Positions 27,067 through 36,532 of a stretch of DNA of 64,000 nt are shown one piece after another. This stretch comes from Amphiplicatus metriothermophilus (GTDB lineage Bacteria; Pseudomonadota; Alphaproteobacteria; Caulobacterales; Parvularculaceae): NCBI RefSeq assembly GCF_900199215.1, contig NZ_FZQA01000004.1, positions 186,001 to 250,000 of the forward strand, read 5' to 3'. Both the position numbers and the translations under genes were made by a program. Under the pieces are notes generated by a model. That model saw only the letters and a program-made list of their open reading frames with translations. It had not been told where the DNA came from and did no database searches. Within the stretch, counting starts at the first letter, position 1. The number at the start of each line of letters is the position of its first letter.

Positions 27067-29097
27067 ATGTCCGTCCTTACCCTGAAGAGCTATGTCGCTG
27101 ACGAATGGGTCGATGGCGGGCCGAACGAAATCGCCATCGCCTCGGCCGTCACCGGCGAGACGGCGGCGCGCGCGGGAACCGGCGCGCTCGATTTCGCAGC
27201 GATGGTCCGTCACGCGCGCGAGGTCGGCGGACCGGCCCTGCGCGCCATGACCTTTCACGAACGCGCGGCGATGCTCAAAGGCCTCGCCAAGGCGATCATG
27301 GACCGCAAGGAAGCGCTTTACGCCCTCAACCCCGAGACCGGCGCGACTCGCAAGGACGGCTGGATCGACATCGAAGGCGGCGCCGGCACGTTGTTCAGCT
27401 ACGCGTCCAAGGGCAAGCGGGAGCTTCCCGACGACCGCGTGCTGATCGACGGCGAGCCCGAGCGGATTTCGCGCGAAGGAACCTTCATGGGCCTTCACGT
27501 CTTCACGCCGCTTCAGGGCTTCGCGCTGCACGTCAACGCCTTCAACTTCCCTGTCTGGGGAATGCTTGAAAAGCTGGGGCCGACATTGCTCGCCGGCGTT
27601 CCGGCCATCGTCAAGCCGGCGACGGCGACCGCCTATCTCGCCGAAGCGGCGTTCCGTATCCTGATCGAAACAGGCCTCCTGCCGAAAGGCGCCGTGCAGC
27701 TCGTCATCGGGCCGACGGGCGATCTCTTCGACCGGCTGACCGGGCAGGACGTCGTTTCCTTCACCGGCTCGGCCTCGACGGCGCAGAAGCTGCGCGCCCA
27801 TCCTCGCGTCATCGCCGAAAGCGCGCGCTTCATCGCCGAGCAGGACTCGCTCAACGCCTCCGTGCTCGGCCCCGACGCCGAACCGGGCTCGCCGGAATTC
27901 GACCTTTTCATCAAGGAGGTCGTCCGGGAAATGACGGTCAAGGCCGGCCAGAAATGCACCGCCATCCGCCGCGCCTTCGTTCCGGAAAAATATCTGAAGG
28001 AAGCCGAGAAAGCCCTCGCCGAAAGCCTCGCCAGAATCAAGGTGGGCGATCCGGCGCTGGAGGAGGCGCGCATGGGCGCGCTCGTCAGCCACGCCCAGCG
28101 GGAGGACGTGCGCGACAAGGTGCGCGCGCTGGCGCGGGAGGCCGACATCGTCTTCGGCGATCTCGAAAAGGTCGAGATAATCGGCGAGCGCGCGCAGAAA
28201 GGCGCCTTCATCTCGCCGATCCTTCTGCGCTGCGACGATCCGTGGACGGCGAAAGCCGTGCATGTCGTCGAGGCGTTCGGCCCCGTCTCCACCCTCATGC
28301 CCTACCGCGACCTTGAAGACGCGGCCGCGCTCGCCAATCGCGGCGAAGGCTCGCTCGTCGCGTCCCTTTTCACCCACGATCCGAAAATCGCGCGCGAGTT
28401 CGTGCTCGCCGCCGGCGCCTATCATGGCCGTCTCGCGATCATCGACCGCGACAGCGCGAAAGAATCGACCGGACACGGATCGCCCCTTCCCGTGCTCGTT
28501 CACGGCGGGCCGGGCCGGGCCGGCGGCGGCGAGGAGATGGGCGGCGCGCGCGGCGTGAAGCATTACATGCAGCGCACGGCCCTGCAGGGCTCGCCGGCGA
28601 TTCTGACCGGCGTCGCCAACAGCTGGATAAAGGGCGCGCCCGTCGACGCGGCTCCGCCCCATCCCTTCCGCCTCAAGTTCGGCGCGCTCGAAATCGGCAA
28701 GACCATCGAGACGAAGCCGCGCGAGATCACGCTCGATGACATCGAGCATTTCGCGCATTTTACGGGCGATACGTTCTACGCCCATATGGACGAAGAGGCG
28801 GCCCGGGCGAATCCGTTCTTCCCCGGCCGCGTCGCGCACGGCTATCTTATTCTTTCCTTCGCGGCGGGACTGTTCGTCGATCCCGCGCCGGGACCGGTGC
28901 TCGCCAATTACGGGCTCGACAATCTGCGCTTCCTCGCGCCCGTCTCGCCCGGCGATTCCATAAAGGTTCGCCTGACCGCCAAGTCGAAAAAGAAGCGCAA
29001 CGACGACTATGGCGAAGTGCGCTGGGACGTGGAGGTCGCGAACCAGAAAGGCGAGACCGTCGCGACCTACGAGCTGCTGACCATGAACGCCGTCTAG
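27067..29097 (+). CDS. paaZ: Oxepin-CoA hydrolase / 3-oxo-5,6-dehydrosuberyl-CoA semialdehyde dehydrogenase
   Basis: The 676-residue fusion has an aldehyde dehydrogenase domain (about 1-520; Glu near 258 in AEQDSLN, Cys near 297 in KAGQKCTAIRR). Its second part is a MaoC hydratase domain (about 540-676; catalytic Asp and His in HFTGDTFYAH near 567, then GRVAHGYL). It opens the oxepin ring and oxidises the resulting aldehyde. Both active sites look complete and length matches E. coli PaaZ (681). It follows paaG by 16 bases. Confidence 0.96.
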   Translation: MSVLTLKSYVADEWVDGGPNEIAIASAVTGETAARAGTGALDFAAMVRHAREVGGPALRAMTFHERAAMLKGLAKAIMDRKEALYALNPETGATRKDGWIDIEGGAGTLFSYASKGKRELPDDRVLIDGEPERISREGTFMGLHVFTPLQGFALHVNAFNFPVWGMLEKLGPTLLAGVPAIVKPATATAYLAEAAFRILIETGLLPKGAVQLVIGPTGDLFDRLTGQDVVSFTGSASTAQKLRAHPRVIAESARFIAEQDSLNASVLGPDAEPGSPEFDLFIKEVVREMTVKAGQKCTAIRRAFVPEKYLKEAEKALAESLARIKVGDPALEEARMGALVSHAQREDVRDKVRALAREADIVFGDLEKVEIIGERAQKGAFISPILLRCDDPWTAKAVHVVEAFGPVSTLMPYRDLEDAAALANRGEGSLVASLFTHDPKIAREFVLAAGAYHGRLAIIDRDSAKESTGHGSPLPVLVHGGPGRAGGGEEMGGARGVKHYMQRTALQGSPAILTGVANSWIKGAPVDAAPPHPFRLKFGALEIGKTIETKPREITLDDIEHFAHFTGDTFYAHMDEEAARANPFFPGRVAHGYLILSFAAGLFVDPAPGPVLANYGLDNLRFLAPVSPGDSIKVRLTAKSKKKRNDDYGEVRWDVEVANQKGETVATYELLTMNAV

Positions 29098-29101
29098 CGC
29101 C

Positions 29102-30403
29102 ATGCCGCCGGCGGATTACGTCCCTCTTCTCGACGACGGCGAAAAGCTGTCCGAGGATGCGCTTCGCGCGCTGCAGCTTGAGCGGCTGAAATGGTCGCTG
29201 CGGCACGCTTATGAAAACTGCCGTCCCTATCGCGCCAAGATGGAGGCGGCGGGCGCGACGCCGGACGACCTTAAGGATCTTTCCGACCTCTCGAAATTTC
29301 CTTTCACCGCCAAGGACGATCTGCGCGCGGCCTATCCTTTCGGCTTCTTCGCCGTTCCGATGGACCGGATCGTCCGCCTGCACGCCTCGTCCGGCACCAC
29401 CGGCCGGCCTACCGTCGTCGGCTACACCCGGCGCGACATCGAGACCTGGTCGGCGCTGATGGCCCGTTCGATCCGCGCGGCGGGCGGCAGGCCCGGCATG
29501 AAGGTCCATGTCGCCTATGGCTACGGGCTCTTCACCGGCGGGCTCGGCGCCCATTACGGCGCGGAGGCGCTGGGCTGCGCCGTGATTCCGATGTCGGGCG
29601 GACAGACCGAAAAACAGGTGCGGCTCATCTGCGATTTCGAGCCCGACGTCATCATGGTCACGCCGAGCTACATGCTCGCCATTCTCGACGCCTTCCGCCG
29701 CGAAGGCCTCGACCCGCGAAAGTCCTCCCTCAGGATCGGAATTTTCGGCGCCGAGCCCTGGAGCGAGGCGATGCGCGGCGAGATCGAGACGGCTTTCGAC
29801 CTCGACGCCGTCGACATCTACGGCTTGTCGGAAGTCATCGGACCCGGCGTCGCCAATGAATGCGTCGAGACCAAGGACGGTCTGACGGTCTGGGAGGATC
29901 ATTTCTGGCCGGAGATCGTCGATCCGGAGACAGGCGAGCCCTTGCCGGAGGGCGCGCGCGGCGAGCTCGTGCTCACCTCGCTCACGAAAGAGGCGACGCC
30001 GGTCATCCGCTACCGAACGCGCGACCTGACGCGGCTGCTGCCCGGAACGGCGCGAGTCATGCGCCGCATGGAGCGCATTACAGGGCGTACGGACGATATG
30101 CTGATCGTGCGCGGCGTGAACGTCTTTCCCTCCCAGATCGAGGAGCAGATTCTCGCCGTCCCCGACCTTGCGCCGCATTATCTTCTGGAGATCGCGCGTC
30201 CCGGCCGCCTTGACGAACTCGCCGCGATCGTCGAAGCGCGGCCGGGCGTCGAGGGGCCCGCGCGCGAGGCCGCCGCCCGTCTCCTCGCCCATCGCGTCAA
30301 ATCCCTTATCGGCGTGAGCGTCGCCGTCAGGATCGTCGATCCCGGCGCGATCGAGCGCTCGGCCGGCAAGGCGCGGCGCGTGCGCGACTTGCGCGGCGCG
30401 TGA
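29102..30403 (+). CDS. paaK: Phenylacetate-CoA ligase
   Basis: The 433-residue adenylate-forming enzyme has the ATP-binding loop HASSGTTGRPTVVGYT, YGLSEVIGPGVANEC and the hinge motif ERITGRTDDMLIVRGVNVFPSQIE. It activates phenylacetate to phenylacetyl-CoA, the first committed step and the source of the inducer for PaaR-type repressors. Four bases separate it from paaZ, so it belongs to the same operon. Confidence 0.96.
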   Translation: MPPADYVPLLDDGEKLSEDALRALQLERLKWSLRHAYENCRPYRAKMEAAGATPDDLKDLSDLSKFPFTAKDDLRAAYPFGFFAVPMDRIVRLHASSGTTGRPTVVGYTRRDIETWSALMARSIRAAGGRPGMKVHVAYGYGLFTGGLGAHYGAEALGCAVIPMSGGQTEKQVRLICDFEPDVIMVTPSYMLAILDAFRREGLDPRKSSLRIGIFGAEPWSEAMRGEIETAFDLDAVDIYGLSEVIGPGVANECVETKDGLTVWEDHFWPEIVDPETGEPLPEGARGELVLTSLTKEATPVIRYRTRDLTRLLPGTARVMRRMERITGRTDDMLIVRGVNVFPSQIEEQILAVPDLAPHYLLEIARPGRLDELAAIVEARPGVEGPAREAAARLLAHRVKSLIGVSVAVRIVDPGAIERSAGKARRVRDLRGA

Positions 30404-30425
30404 ACGCCGTTATCAACGGAACGCC

Positions 30426-31013
30426 ATGGCCCGCACCCAAGCCGCCGATTACGACAAGAAACGCGAGGCGATCACCGAACAGGCCGCCCGGCTGTTCGCC
30501 GCGCGCGGCTTCGCCGGCGCCTCGGTTTCCGAACTCGCCGCCCTGTGCGACGTCTCGAAGTCGCTCATCTATCATTATTATCCGTCCAAGGAGGCGATCC
30601 TCTTCGACGTGATGAGCGAGCATGTCGACGCGCTGCTCGACATCGTGCGCGCGCACCGCATCGAGGAAGGAACGCCGCAGGACTCGCTTCGCGCGCTCGC
30701 CCGCGCCCTGCTGCGCCGCTATGTGGGCGCGGCCGACCGGCAGAAGGTGCTGCTCTATGAGCGCGCGAGCCTGCCGAAGGCCCAGCGCGATGAGATCGTC
30801 GCCAAGCAGCGCGAGATCATCGCGGCCGTCGAGCGGATTCTCGTTCGCGCCGCGCCCGCCCTCGCCCGCGACCGGGCGCGGCTGCGCGTCAGGGCGATGC
30901 TGTTCTTCGGAATGCTCAACTGGACCCACACCTGGTTCAACGCCGCCGGCCCGGTTTCGCGCGACGAGCTTGCGGAGACGGCCGCCGACGCGATTCTCCG
31001 CTCGGTCGCGTGA
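30426..31013 (+). CDS. paaR: TetR-family regulator, probable PaaR
   Basis: The 195-residue protein has an N-terminal HTH (ARLFAARGFAGASVSELAALCDVSKSLIYHYYPSKEAIL, spanning about 22-60) and a ligand domain typical of the PaaR/TetR_C_33 group. It is the last gene of the paaG-Z-K operon, 22 bases after paaK. PaaR proteins repress paa genes until phenylacetyl-CoA binds them. The paired palindromes at 22730 and 26144 are the expected targets, and binding at 26144 would also control its own gene. Confidence 0.88.
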   Translation: MARTQAADYDKKREAITEQAARLFAARGFAGASVSELAALCDVSKSLIYHYYPSKEAILFDVMSEHVDALLDIVRAHRIEEGTPQDSLRALARALLRRYVGAADRQKVLLYERASLPKAQRDEIVAKQREIIAAVERILVRAAPALARDRARLRVRAMLFFGMLNWTHTWFNAAGPVSRDELAETAADAILRSVA

Positions 31014-31031
31014 GCCTTCCGCACGCCGGGA

Positions 31032-31210
31032 TTGACGGCGGGCGAGGACCTGCTAGTGCTTCGCTCATGAGCTCGACTTCTCGCACCATCAACCCTTGGC
31101 GGGGCGCCCTTCGATAGGCGGCCCTTCCGGCCGTCGCGCGGGCGTGGCGGTCGCATGTTCCGAGCTCCTCCCCTGCAGCGCGCGACGGCGACGCCCACGC
31201 GGAGCAGGAT
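31032..31210 (+). promoter_or_regulatory. Possible trp leader with short peptide and hairpin before trpEG
   Basis: TTGACG (31032-31037) and a weak CTAGTG-like -10 near 31053 would place the transcript start at or very near the ATG at 31067. A 16-codon frame (MSSTSRTINPWRGALR, 31067-31117) follows, with a single Trp codon. The arm GCGTGGCGGTCGC further on can pair imperfectly with GCGACGCCCACGC just before the trpEG ribosome site. Sinorhizobium trpE(G) is controlled by a leaderless trpL of this layout but with three Trp codons, so this is only a candidate. Confidence 0.4.
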
Positions 31211-33361
31211 ATGCATTCGACCATCGAAACAGCCGGCGGCGCCCTGATCGAGCGCGAGAGCCGTCCCGCCTCCTATGAGGAGGGCGTCGGCGGGATCGTG
31301 CGCCGGCTCGACGCGCGCCGCGGCGTCGTGCTCGCCTCGGGCTTCGAATATCCGGGCCGTTATACGCGCCTCGACATCGGCTTCAGCGATCCGCCGATCG
31401 AGATCGCAAGCCGCGAGCGCGCGTTCCGCATTACGGCGCTGAACGCGCGCGGCGAGATTATTCTGCCGGCGCTCGTCGCCGCGCTCGACGGCCTCGACGC
31501 GCTCGAAAACCTCGACGCCGGCGCGCGCGAAATCCGCGGCCGCGTGCGCGCGCCGGCGGGCTATCTGCCCGAAGAGCAGCGCAGCCGGCAGCCCTCCGTC
31601 TTCTCCGTGCTGCGCGCGATCCTCGCCGCCTTTTCGACACGCGACGACCAGCATCTCGGCCTTTACGGCGCGTTCGCCTATGACCTCGCCTTCCAGTTCG
31701 AGGCGATCCGGCTCGCCCTGACGCGGCCGGACGATCAGCGCGACCTCGTGCTGTTTCTGCCCGACCGGATCGTCAGCGTCGATCACGCCCGGCGCGAGGC
31801 GGTGCTGCACGACTATGAATTCGCCTTCGCCGGAAAGAGCACGCGGAGTCTGCCCCGCGACACGCCCGACGCGCCGGCGCGCGCGGCCGCGCGTCCGGTC
31901 GAACGCGCCGGCGATCACGGGCCGGGCGAGTACGCCGCCGCGGTGGAGAAGGCGCGCGCGGCCTTCGCGCGCGGGGATCTGTTCGAAGCGGTGCTCAGTC
32001 AGACTTTCGTCGAGCCCTGCGAAGCGGCGCCGAGCGTTCTGTTCGAGCGGCTGCGCAAGGCCAATCCGTCTCCTTACGGCGCGCTCATGAATCTCGGCGA
32101 AGGCGAGTTTCTGATCGCCGCCTCGCCGGAGATGTATGTGCGCGTCGAGGAAAGCCGGGTCGAGACCTGCCCCATCTCCGGCACCATCGCGCGCGGCGAC
32201 GATCCGCTGCAGGACGCCGAGCGCATCAGAACGCTTCTCAATTCGGAGAAAGACGCGGCCGAGCTCACCATGTGCACGGACGTCGACCGCAACGACAAGT
32301 CGCGCATCTGCGTTCCCGGCAGCGTGCGCGTCATCGGCCGACGCCAGCTCGAAATGTATTCGCGCCTCATCCACACGGTCGATCATGTGGAGGGCCAGCT
32401 TCTGCCCGGCTACGACGCGCTCGACGCCTTCCTCACCCACATGTGGGCGGTGACGGTGACCGGCGCGCCGAAGCTGTGGGCGATGCAGTTCGTCGAAGAC
32501 AACGAGAAATCGGCCCGGCGCTGGTATGGCGGCGCTATCGGGCGCGCGACCTTCGACGGCGGCATGAACACGGGCCTGACCCTGCGCACGATCCGCCTCA
32601 AGGACGGCGCCGCGGAGGTGCGCGCCGGCGCGACCCTTCTGTTCGACAGCGATCCGCAGGCGGAGGATGAGGAATGCCGCCTCAAGGCCTCTGCCCTGTT
32701 CTCCGCGATTCGCGAAAAGCAGGAGCCGCGCGCCGCGCAGAACGCCCCGCGCCCCCAGCCCGGCGCCGGAAAGCGGGTGCTGATGGTGGATCATCAGGAT
32801 TCCTTCGTGCACACGCTCAACAGCTATTTCCGCTGGTTAGGCTGCGCGGTCGAAACCCTGCGCCCCGAGGCGGCGCGCGCCGCGCTCGCCGAAGGCCGCG
32901 AGGTCGATCTCGTGCTGCTCTCGCCGGGCCCCGGCCGGCCGGCCGATTTCGATCTTTGCGAGACCCTGCGCCTCATCGACGCGCGGGGACTGCCCGTCTT
33001 CGGCGTCTGTCTGGGGCTTCAGGGCATGGTGGAATATGGCGGCGGAACGCTTCGCGTGCTGCCGTACCCGATGCACGGCAAGCCGTCGGAGATCCGAAAT
33101 CTCGGCGGGCGGCTGCTTAACGGCCTGCCGGCGCGCTTCACGGTGGCGCGTTATCACTCGCTGCACGCCCGCGAAGAGGACGTCCCGGCCGGCTTCGCGG
33201 TCACGTCCCTCGCCGACGACGGCGTCGTCATGGCGATCGAGCACGAGATGAAGCCGTGGGCGGCGGTGCAGTTTCACCCCGAGTCGATCCTCACCGCGCC
33301 GGCGGAGATCGGCCAGCCGCTCATCGCCAACGCGCTGACGGCGTTGTGCGGAACGCGCTGA
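31211..33361 (+). CDS. trpEG: Fused anthranilate synthase, TrpE-TrpG
   Basis: The 716-residue protein has a chorismate-binding TrpE half (about 1-505; CPISGTIARG, DVDRNDKSRICVPGSV, VTGAPKLWAM, GGAIGRATFDGGMNTG) and a glutamine amidotransferase TrpG half from about 521. The latter carries catalytic Cys near 599 in FGVCLGLQGM and His-Glu in QFHPES near 689. The fusion is typical of several alphaproteobacteria (Rhizobium, Azospirillum, Brucella). It makes anthranilate from chorismate and glutamine for tryptophan synthesis. The ATG follows GGAGCAGGAT. Confidence 0.96.
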   Translation: MHSTIETAGGALIERESRPASYEEGVGGIVRRLDARRGVVLASGFEYPGRYTRLDIGFSDPPIEIASRERAFRITALNARGEIILPALVAALDGLDALENLDAGAREIRGRVRAPAGYLPEEQRSRQPSVFSVLRAILAAFSTRDDQHLGLYGAFAYDLAFQFEAIRLALTRPDDQRDLVLFLPDRIVSVDHARREAVLHDYEFAFAGKSTRSLPRDTPDAPARAAARPVERAGDHGPGEYAAAVEKARAAFARGDLFEAVLSQTFVEPCEAAPSVLFERLRKANPSPYGALMNLGEGEFLIAASPEMYVRVEESRVETCPISGTIARGDDPLQDAERIRTLLNSEKDAAELTMCTDVDRNDKSRICVPGSVRVIGRRQLEMYSRLIHTVDHVEGQLLPGYDALDAFLTHMWAVTVTGAPKLWAMQFVEDNEKSARRWYGGAIGRATFDGGMNTGLTLRTIRLKDGAAEVRAGATLLFDSDPQAEDEECRLKASALFSAIREKQEPRAAQNAPRPQPGAGKRVLMVDHQDSFVHTLNSYFRWLGCAVETLRPEAARAALAEGREVDLVLLSPGPGRPADFDLCETLRLIDARGLPVFGVCLGLQGMVEYGGGTLRVLPYPMHGKPSEIRNLGGRLLNGLPARFTVARYHSLHAREEDVPAGFAVTSLADDGVVMAIEHEMKPWAAVQFHPESILTAPAEIGQPLIANALTALCGTR

Positions 33362-33371
33362 ATGGGGCGGC

Positions 33372-33776
33372 TCACGCCGTCCGGGAGAGTTTCGCGAGCC
33401 AGGCGCAGTTTCCGCTCATCACGCCGCCCGTGAGCACGCCGTCATCGCCGATGCGGCCTTCGAAACGGGTCCATTTCCCGTCCGCGAACCGGTACTCGCC
33501 CGTGAAGAATCCGCTGGACGTGACGACGCCTCTGGCCACATACCGTCCCTCTGCGGACAGACCTTTGAGGCTTCCTTCCCTGATCTCGATGCGGCTGAGC
33601 GGCAAGGGCGCGCAGCCCGGCCCGGAAAGGGCCGTCTCGACTTCCGCCGCGCCGCTATAAGCGCCGTCGAATCGGTCGGAAACCGGCGCGGCCGCCGCCG
33701 TGGAAGCGAGCGCCAACGCCGCCGCGGCGGCGGAAATCCCGATGAACGATTTGCGATCCCGGCGAGCGCTTTTCAT
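33372..33776 (-). CDS. Secreted hypothetical protein
   Basis: This is a 134-residue protein with a signal peptide (about residues 1-30, AAAAALALASTAAAA). The mature part begins DRFDGAYSGAAEVE and contains SSGFFTGEYRFADGKWTRFEGRIGDDG, divided by a single Cys near 53 and another in SGNCAWL. It looks like a small beta-rich extracytoplasmic protein. I do not recognise the family. The start at 33776 has GGAGGAG four bases upstream. It is convergent with trpEG, ten bases apart. Confidence 0.65.
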   Translation of the reverse strand: MKSARRDRKSFIGISAAAAALALASTAAAAPVSDRFDGAYSGAAEVETALSGPGCAPLPLSRIEIREGSLKGLSAEGRYVARGVVTSSGFFTGEYRFADGKWTRFEGRIGDDGVLTGGVMSGNCAWLAKLSRTA

Positions 33777-33918
33777 CTTCTCCTCCGCTGAATGATTTCC
33801 GCGTACGAACAGATGAGGCGGGCCGGCGCGCCCGCCGCCCGGACGCCATGGGGCGGCCGGGCGTCGCAGCCCATTGTCAGGTAGAAATTGTCCTAGGAAT
33901 TTCAAGAGGGTGGCGCGC

Positions 33919-35058
33919 TCACCAGCCGTTGATTCGCGGCCAGCGGGCGAAGGCGCGGCCGTCCTCGCCCGTTACGAGATAGGAGCCGTGCTGGGCCGCC
34001 GTCGCACAGGCGTGGTTGGGCAGGATGCGGAGCAAGGTCCCGACCGGATAATCCTGCACGTCGAGCGGCTTTCCGTCCCGCCGCGCGACGATCCCGTGCT
34101 CCTGGCTGCAGGAGACGACGATCAGATCGTCGAGCGGCCGGCCGGCCGCGTCGCAGACGACGCCGTAGCCCTGGCCGACCGGCTGCTTCGCCGCGCCGCG
34201 ATCGCGCGACAGCGCCATCCAGCCCGCGTCGATAATGAGCCGGCCGCGATCCGCCTGACGGCCGATCACGCTGGCGAGCACGCTGAGCGCGATGTCCTCG
34301 AACGCGCATACGCCGAGCCCCGCCATGACGAGATCCATGAACATGTAGACCCCGGCGCGGACCTCCGTCACGCCGTCGAAACGTTCCGCGAACAGGGCCG
34401 TCGGCGTCGAACCGACGCTGACGATCTCGCAGCCGAGCCCGGCCTCGCGCAGCATCGTCGCCGTTCCGGCGACGGCGCGGCGCTCGCGCTCGGCCATCGC
34501 GCGGATGTCCTCGACGCTGCGGCTGGCGTAAGAGCCGCCGGCGTGCGTCATCAGCCCACGGAAGACGAGTCCCGGCGCTGCGTCGATGCGTCGCGCGATC
34601 GCCAGAGCTTCCTCGCTTTCAGGCTTCACGCCCGCGCGCACGCCGTCGCTGTCGATTTCGACGACGACGCCGATCCCGCTCTCGCCGGCGCGCGCGGCCA
34701 GAGCCTGCGCGCCGTCGATGGAATCGACCGTCACGATGATGTCGGCGCCCTCATCCTTCAGCTTCAGGGCGCGACCGATCTTGCCGGGCGCCATGCCCAC
34801 CGCATACAGAATATTGCGCGCGCCGTGTTCGAAAGCGTATTCGGCCTCGGCGAGGGTCGAGACCGCGACCCCGACCGCGCCCTCAAGAGCGGGACGATAG
34901 ACCTCTATCGACTTGGCGGTCTTGATATGCGGGCGCAGGGGAACGCCGAAGCGCGCGAGCCGCGTCTTCATTCGCGCCAGATTGCGCTCAAGCCGGACGG
35001 CGTCCAGCACGAGCTGCGGCGTCTCGAAACGGTCGAGAGCTTTCGGTTCGTCGGCCAT
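33919..35058 (-). CDS. DSD1-family PLP enzyme (D-serine dehydratase / D-threonine aldolase-like)
   Basis: The 379-residue protein has an alanine-racemase-like N-terminal barrel with the PLP Lys in RPHIKTAKS. A C-terminal domain carries the metal-site pair of this family in LPNHACATAAQH. Such enzymes use PLP and a divalent metal to deaminate D-serine or cleave D-threonine or related 3-hydroxy-D-amino acids. Its ATG overlaps the stop of the CoA-transferase B gene (TGATG), so it is the third gene of that operon, which is an unusual pairing. The in-frame extension to 35226 is a shadow of scoB. Confidence 0.85.
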   Translation of the reverse strand: MADEPKALDRFETPQLVLDAVRLERNLARMKTRLARFGVPLRPHIKTAKSIEVYRPALEGAVGVAVSTLAEAEYAFEHGARNILYAVGMAPGKIGRALKLKDEGADIIVTVDSIDGAQALAARAGESGIGVVVEIDSDGVRAGVKPESEEALAIARRIDAAPGLVFRGLMTHAGGSYASRSVEDIRAMAERERRAVAGTATMLREAGLGCEIVSVGSTPTALFAERFDGVTEVRAGVYMFMDLVMAGLGVCAFEDIALSVLASVIGRQADRGRLIIDAGWMALSRDRGAAKQPVGQGYGVVCDAAGRPLDDLIVVSCSQEHGIVARRDGKPLDVQDYPVGTLLRILPNHACATAAQHGSYLVTGEDGRAFARWPRINGW

Positions 35059-35696
35059 CACACGGCGACGTCGAACCGCGCCTCGGTCTTCTCCTTCACC
35101 TCGTCGACCGTGACGTCCGGCGCGAGCTCGACGAGCGTGAGCCCTTGGCCGCGCGCGACATTGAACACGCCGAGATTGGTGACGATCATGTCGACGCATT
35201 CCTTGCCGGTGAGCGGCAGGGTGCATTCTTTCAGGATCTTCGGCGCGCCGTTCTTGGACGTATGGTCCATGACGACCACGACCTTCTTGACCCCGGCGAC
35301 GAGATCCATCGCCCCGCCCATGCCCTTGACCAGCTTGCCGGGGATCATCCAGTTGGCGAGGTCGCCTTTTTCCGAGACCTCCATCGCGCCGAGAATGGCG
35401 ATGTCGATATGCCCGCCGCGGATCATCGCGAAGGAATCGGCGGAGGAAAAATAAGAAGTGCGCTTCAGCTCCGTAATGGTCTGTTTGCCGGCGTTGATGA
35501 GGTCGGGATCGACTTCGTCCTCATACGGAAACGGCCCCATACCGAGCATGCCGTTCTCCGACTGCAAGGTGACGTCGATGTCCTCGCCGATGTAATTGGC
35601 CACCAGCGTCGGAATGCCGATGCCGAGATTGACGTAATAGCCGTCTTTCAGCTCCTTGGCGGCGCGCTGCGCCATCTGGTTGCGGTCCCAGGCCAT
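35058..35696 (-). CDS. scoB: Succinyl-CoA:3-ketoacid CoA-transferase subunit B
   Basis: The 212-residue protein has the catalytic Glu in QSENGMLG and [23 protein letters not shown], which identify the beta subunit of SCOT-type transferases. With subunit A it moves CoA from succinyl-CoA to acetoacetate, feeding ketone bodies or butyrate products into acetyl-CoA. It overlaps both neighbours by one base. Confidence 0.95.
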   Translation of the reverse strand: MAWDRNQMAQRAAKELKDGYYVNLGIGIPTLVANYIGEDIDVTLQSENGMLGMGPFPYEDEVDPDLINAGKQTITELKRTSYFSSADSFAMIRGGHIDIAILGAMEVSEKGDLANWMIPGKLVKGMGGAMDLVAGVKKVVVVMDHTSKNGAPKILKECTLPLTGKECVDMIVTNLGVFNVARGQGLTLVELAPDVTVDEVKEKTEARFDVAV

Positions 35697-36400
35697 CAGG
35701 CGGTCTCCCTTTGCCGAACCGTGCGCTGCTCGATGCGCTTCTCGAACTCGCCCTTGATCAGACGATGCACATAGATGCCGGGCGTGTGGATGCAGTCGGG
35801 ATTGAGCGAACCGAGCGGGACGATCTCTTCGACCTCGGCGATGGTCACCTTGCCGGCCGTGGCCATCATCGGGTTAAAATTGCGCGCGGTTTTGCGATAG
35901 ACCAGATTGCCCTGCGGGTCGCCCTTCCACGCCTTGACGATGGAGAGGTCGGCGACGAGGCCGGTCTCGAGAATATAGGTCTCGCCGCTGAACTCCTTGT
36001 GCTCCTTGCCTTCGGCGATCATCGTGCCGACGCCGGTCTTGGTGTAGAAGCCGGGTATGCCCGCCCCGCCGGCGCGGATGCGCTCGGCGAGCGTGCCTTG
36101 CGGATTGAACTCAAGCTCCAGCTCGCCGGACAGATACTGCCGCTCGAACTCCTTGTTCTCGCCCACATAGGACGAGACCATCTTTTTGATCTGCCGGTTC
36201 TTGAGAAGGATGCCGAGGCCGAAATCGTCGACGCCGCAATTGTTGGAGATGACCGTGAGGTCCTTCACCCCGATCTCGCGCAGGGCGGCGATGAGATTCT
36301 CCGGAATGCCGCACAGGCCGAAGCCGCCGGCCATGATGGTCATGCCGTCGAAGACGACGCCTTCGAGCGCGGCGCGCGCGTCCTTATAAATCTTCTCCAT
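35696..36400 (-). CDS. scoA: Succinyl-CoA:3-ketoacid CoA-transferase subunit A
   Basis: The 234-residue alpha subunit has the CoA-binding [13 protein letters not shown] near 25, [11 protein letters not shown], and [15 protein letters not shown]. It is the first gene of a three-gene operon scoA-scoB-DSD1. The next 130 bases upstream hold the promoter region shared with the divergent sulfotransferase-like gene; I see no clear operator there. Confidence 0.95.
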   Translation of the reverse strand: MEKIYKDARAALEGVVFDGMTIMAGGFGLCGIPENLIAALREIGVKDLTVISNNCGVDDFGLGILLKNRQIKKMVSSYVGENKEFERQYLSGELELEFNPQGTLAERIRAGGAGIPGFYTKTGVGTMIAEGKEHKEFSGETYILETGLVADLSIVKAWKGDPQGNLVYRKTARNFNPMMATAGKVTIAEVEEIVPLGSLNPDCIHTPGIYVHRLIKGEFEKRIEQRTVRQRETA

Positions 36401-36532
36401 CCGCGACCTCCCTTGTCGGCGACGGACCTAGCGCAAACGGGCGCGAGGGTAAACAAGACCAAGGTCTTAGGCGGCGGGCTCAAATGCGTCTGAAGGCTGG
36501 CGGCGCGGGCCCGAGCCGGGCATAAACGGTCC

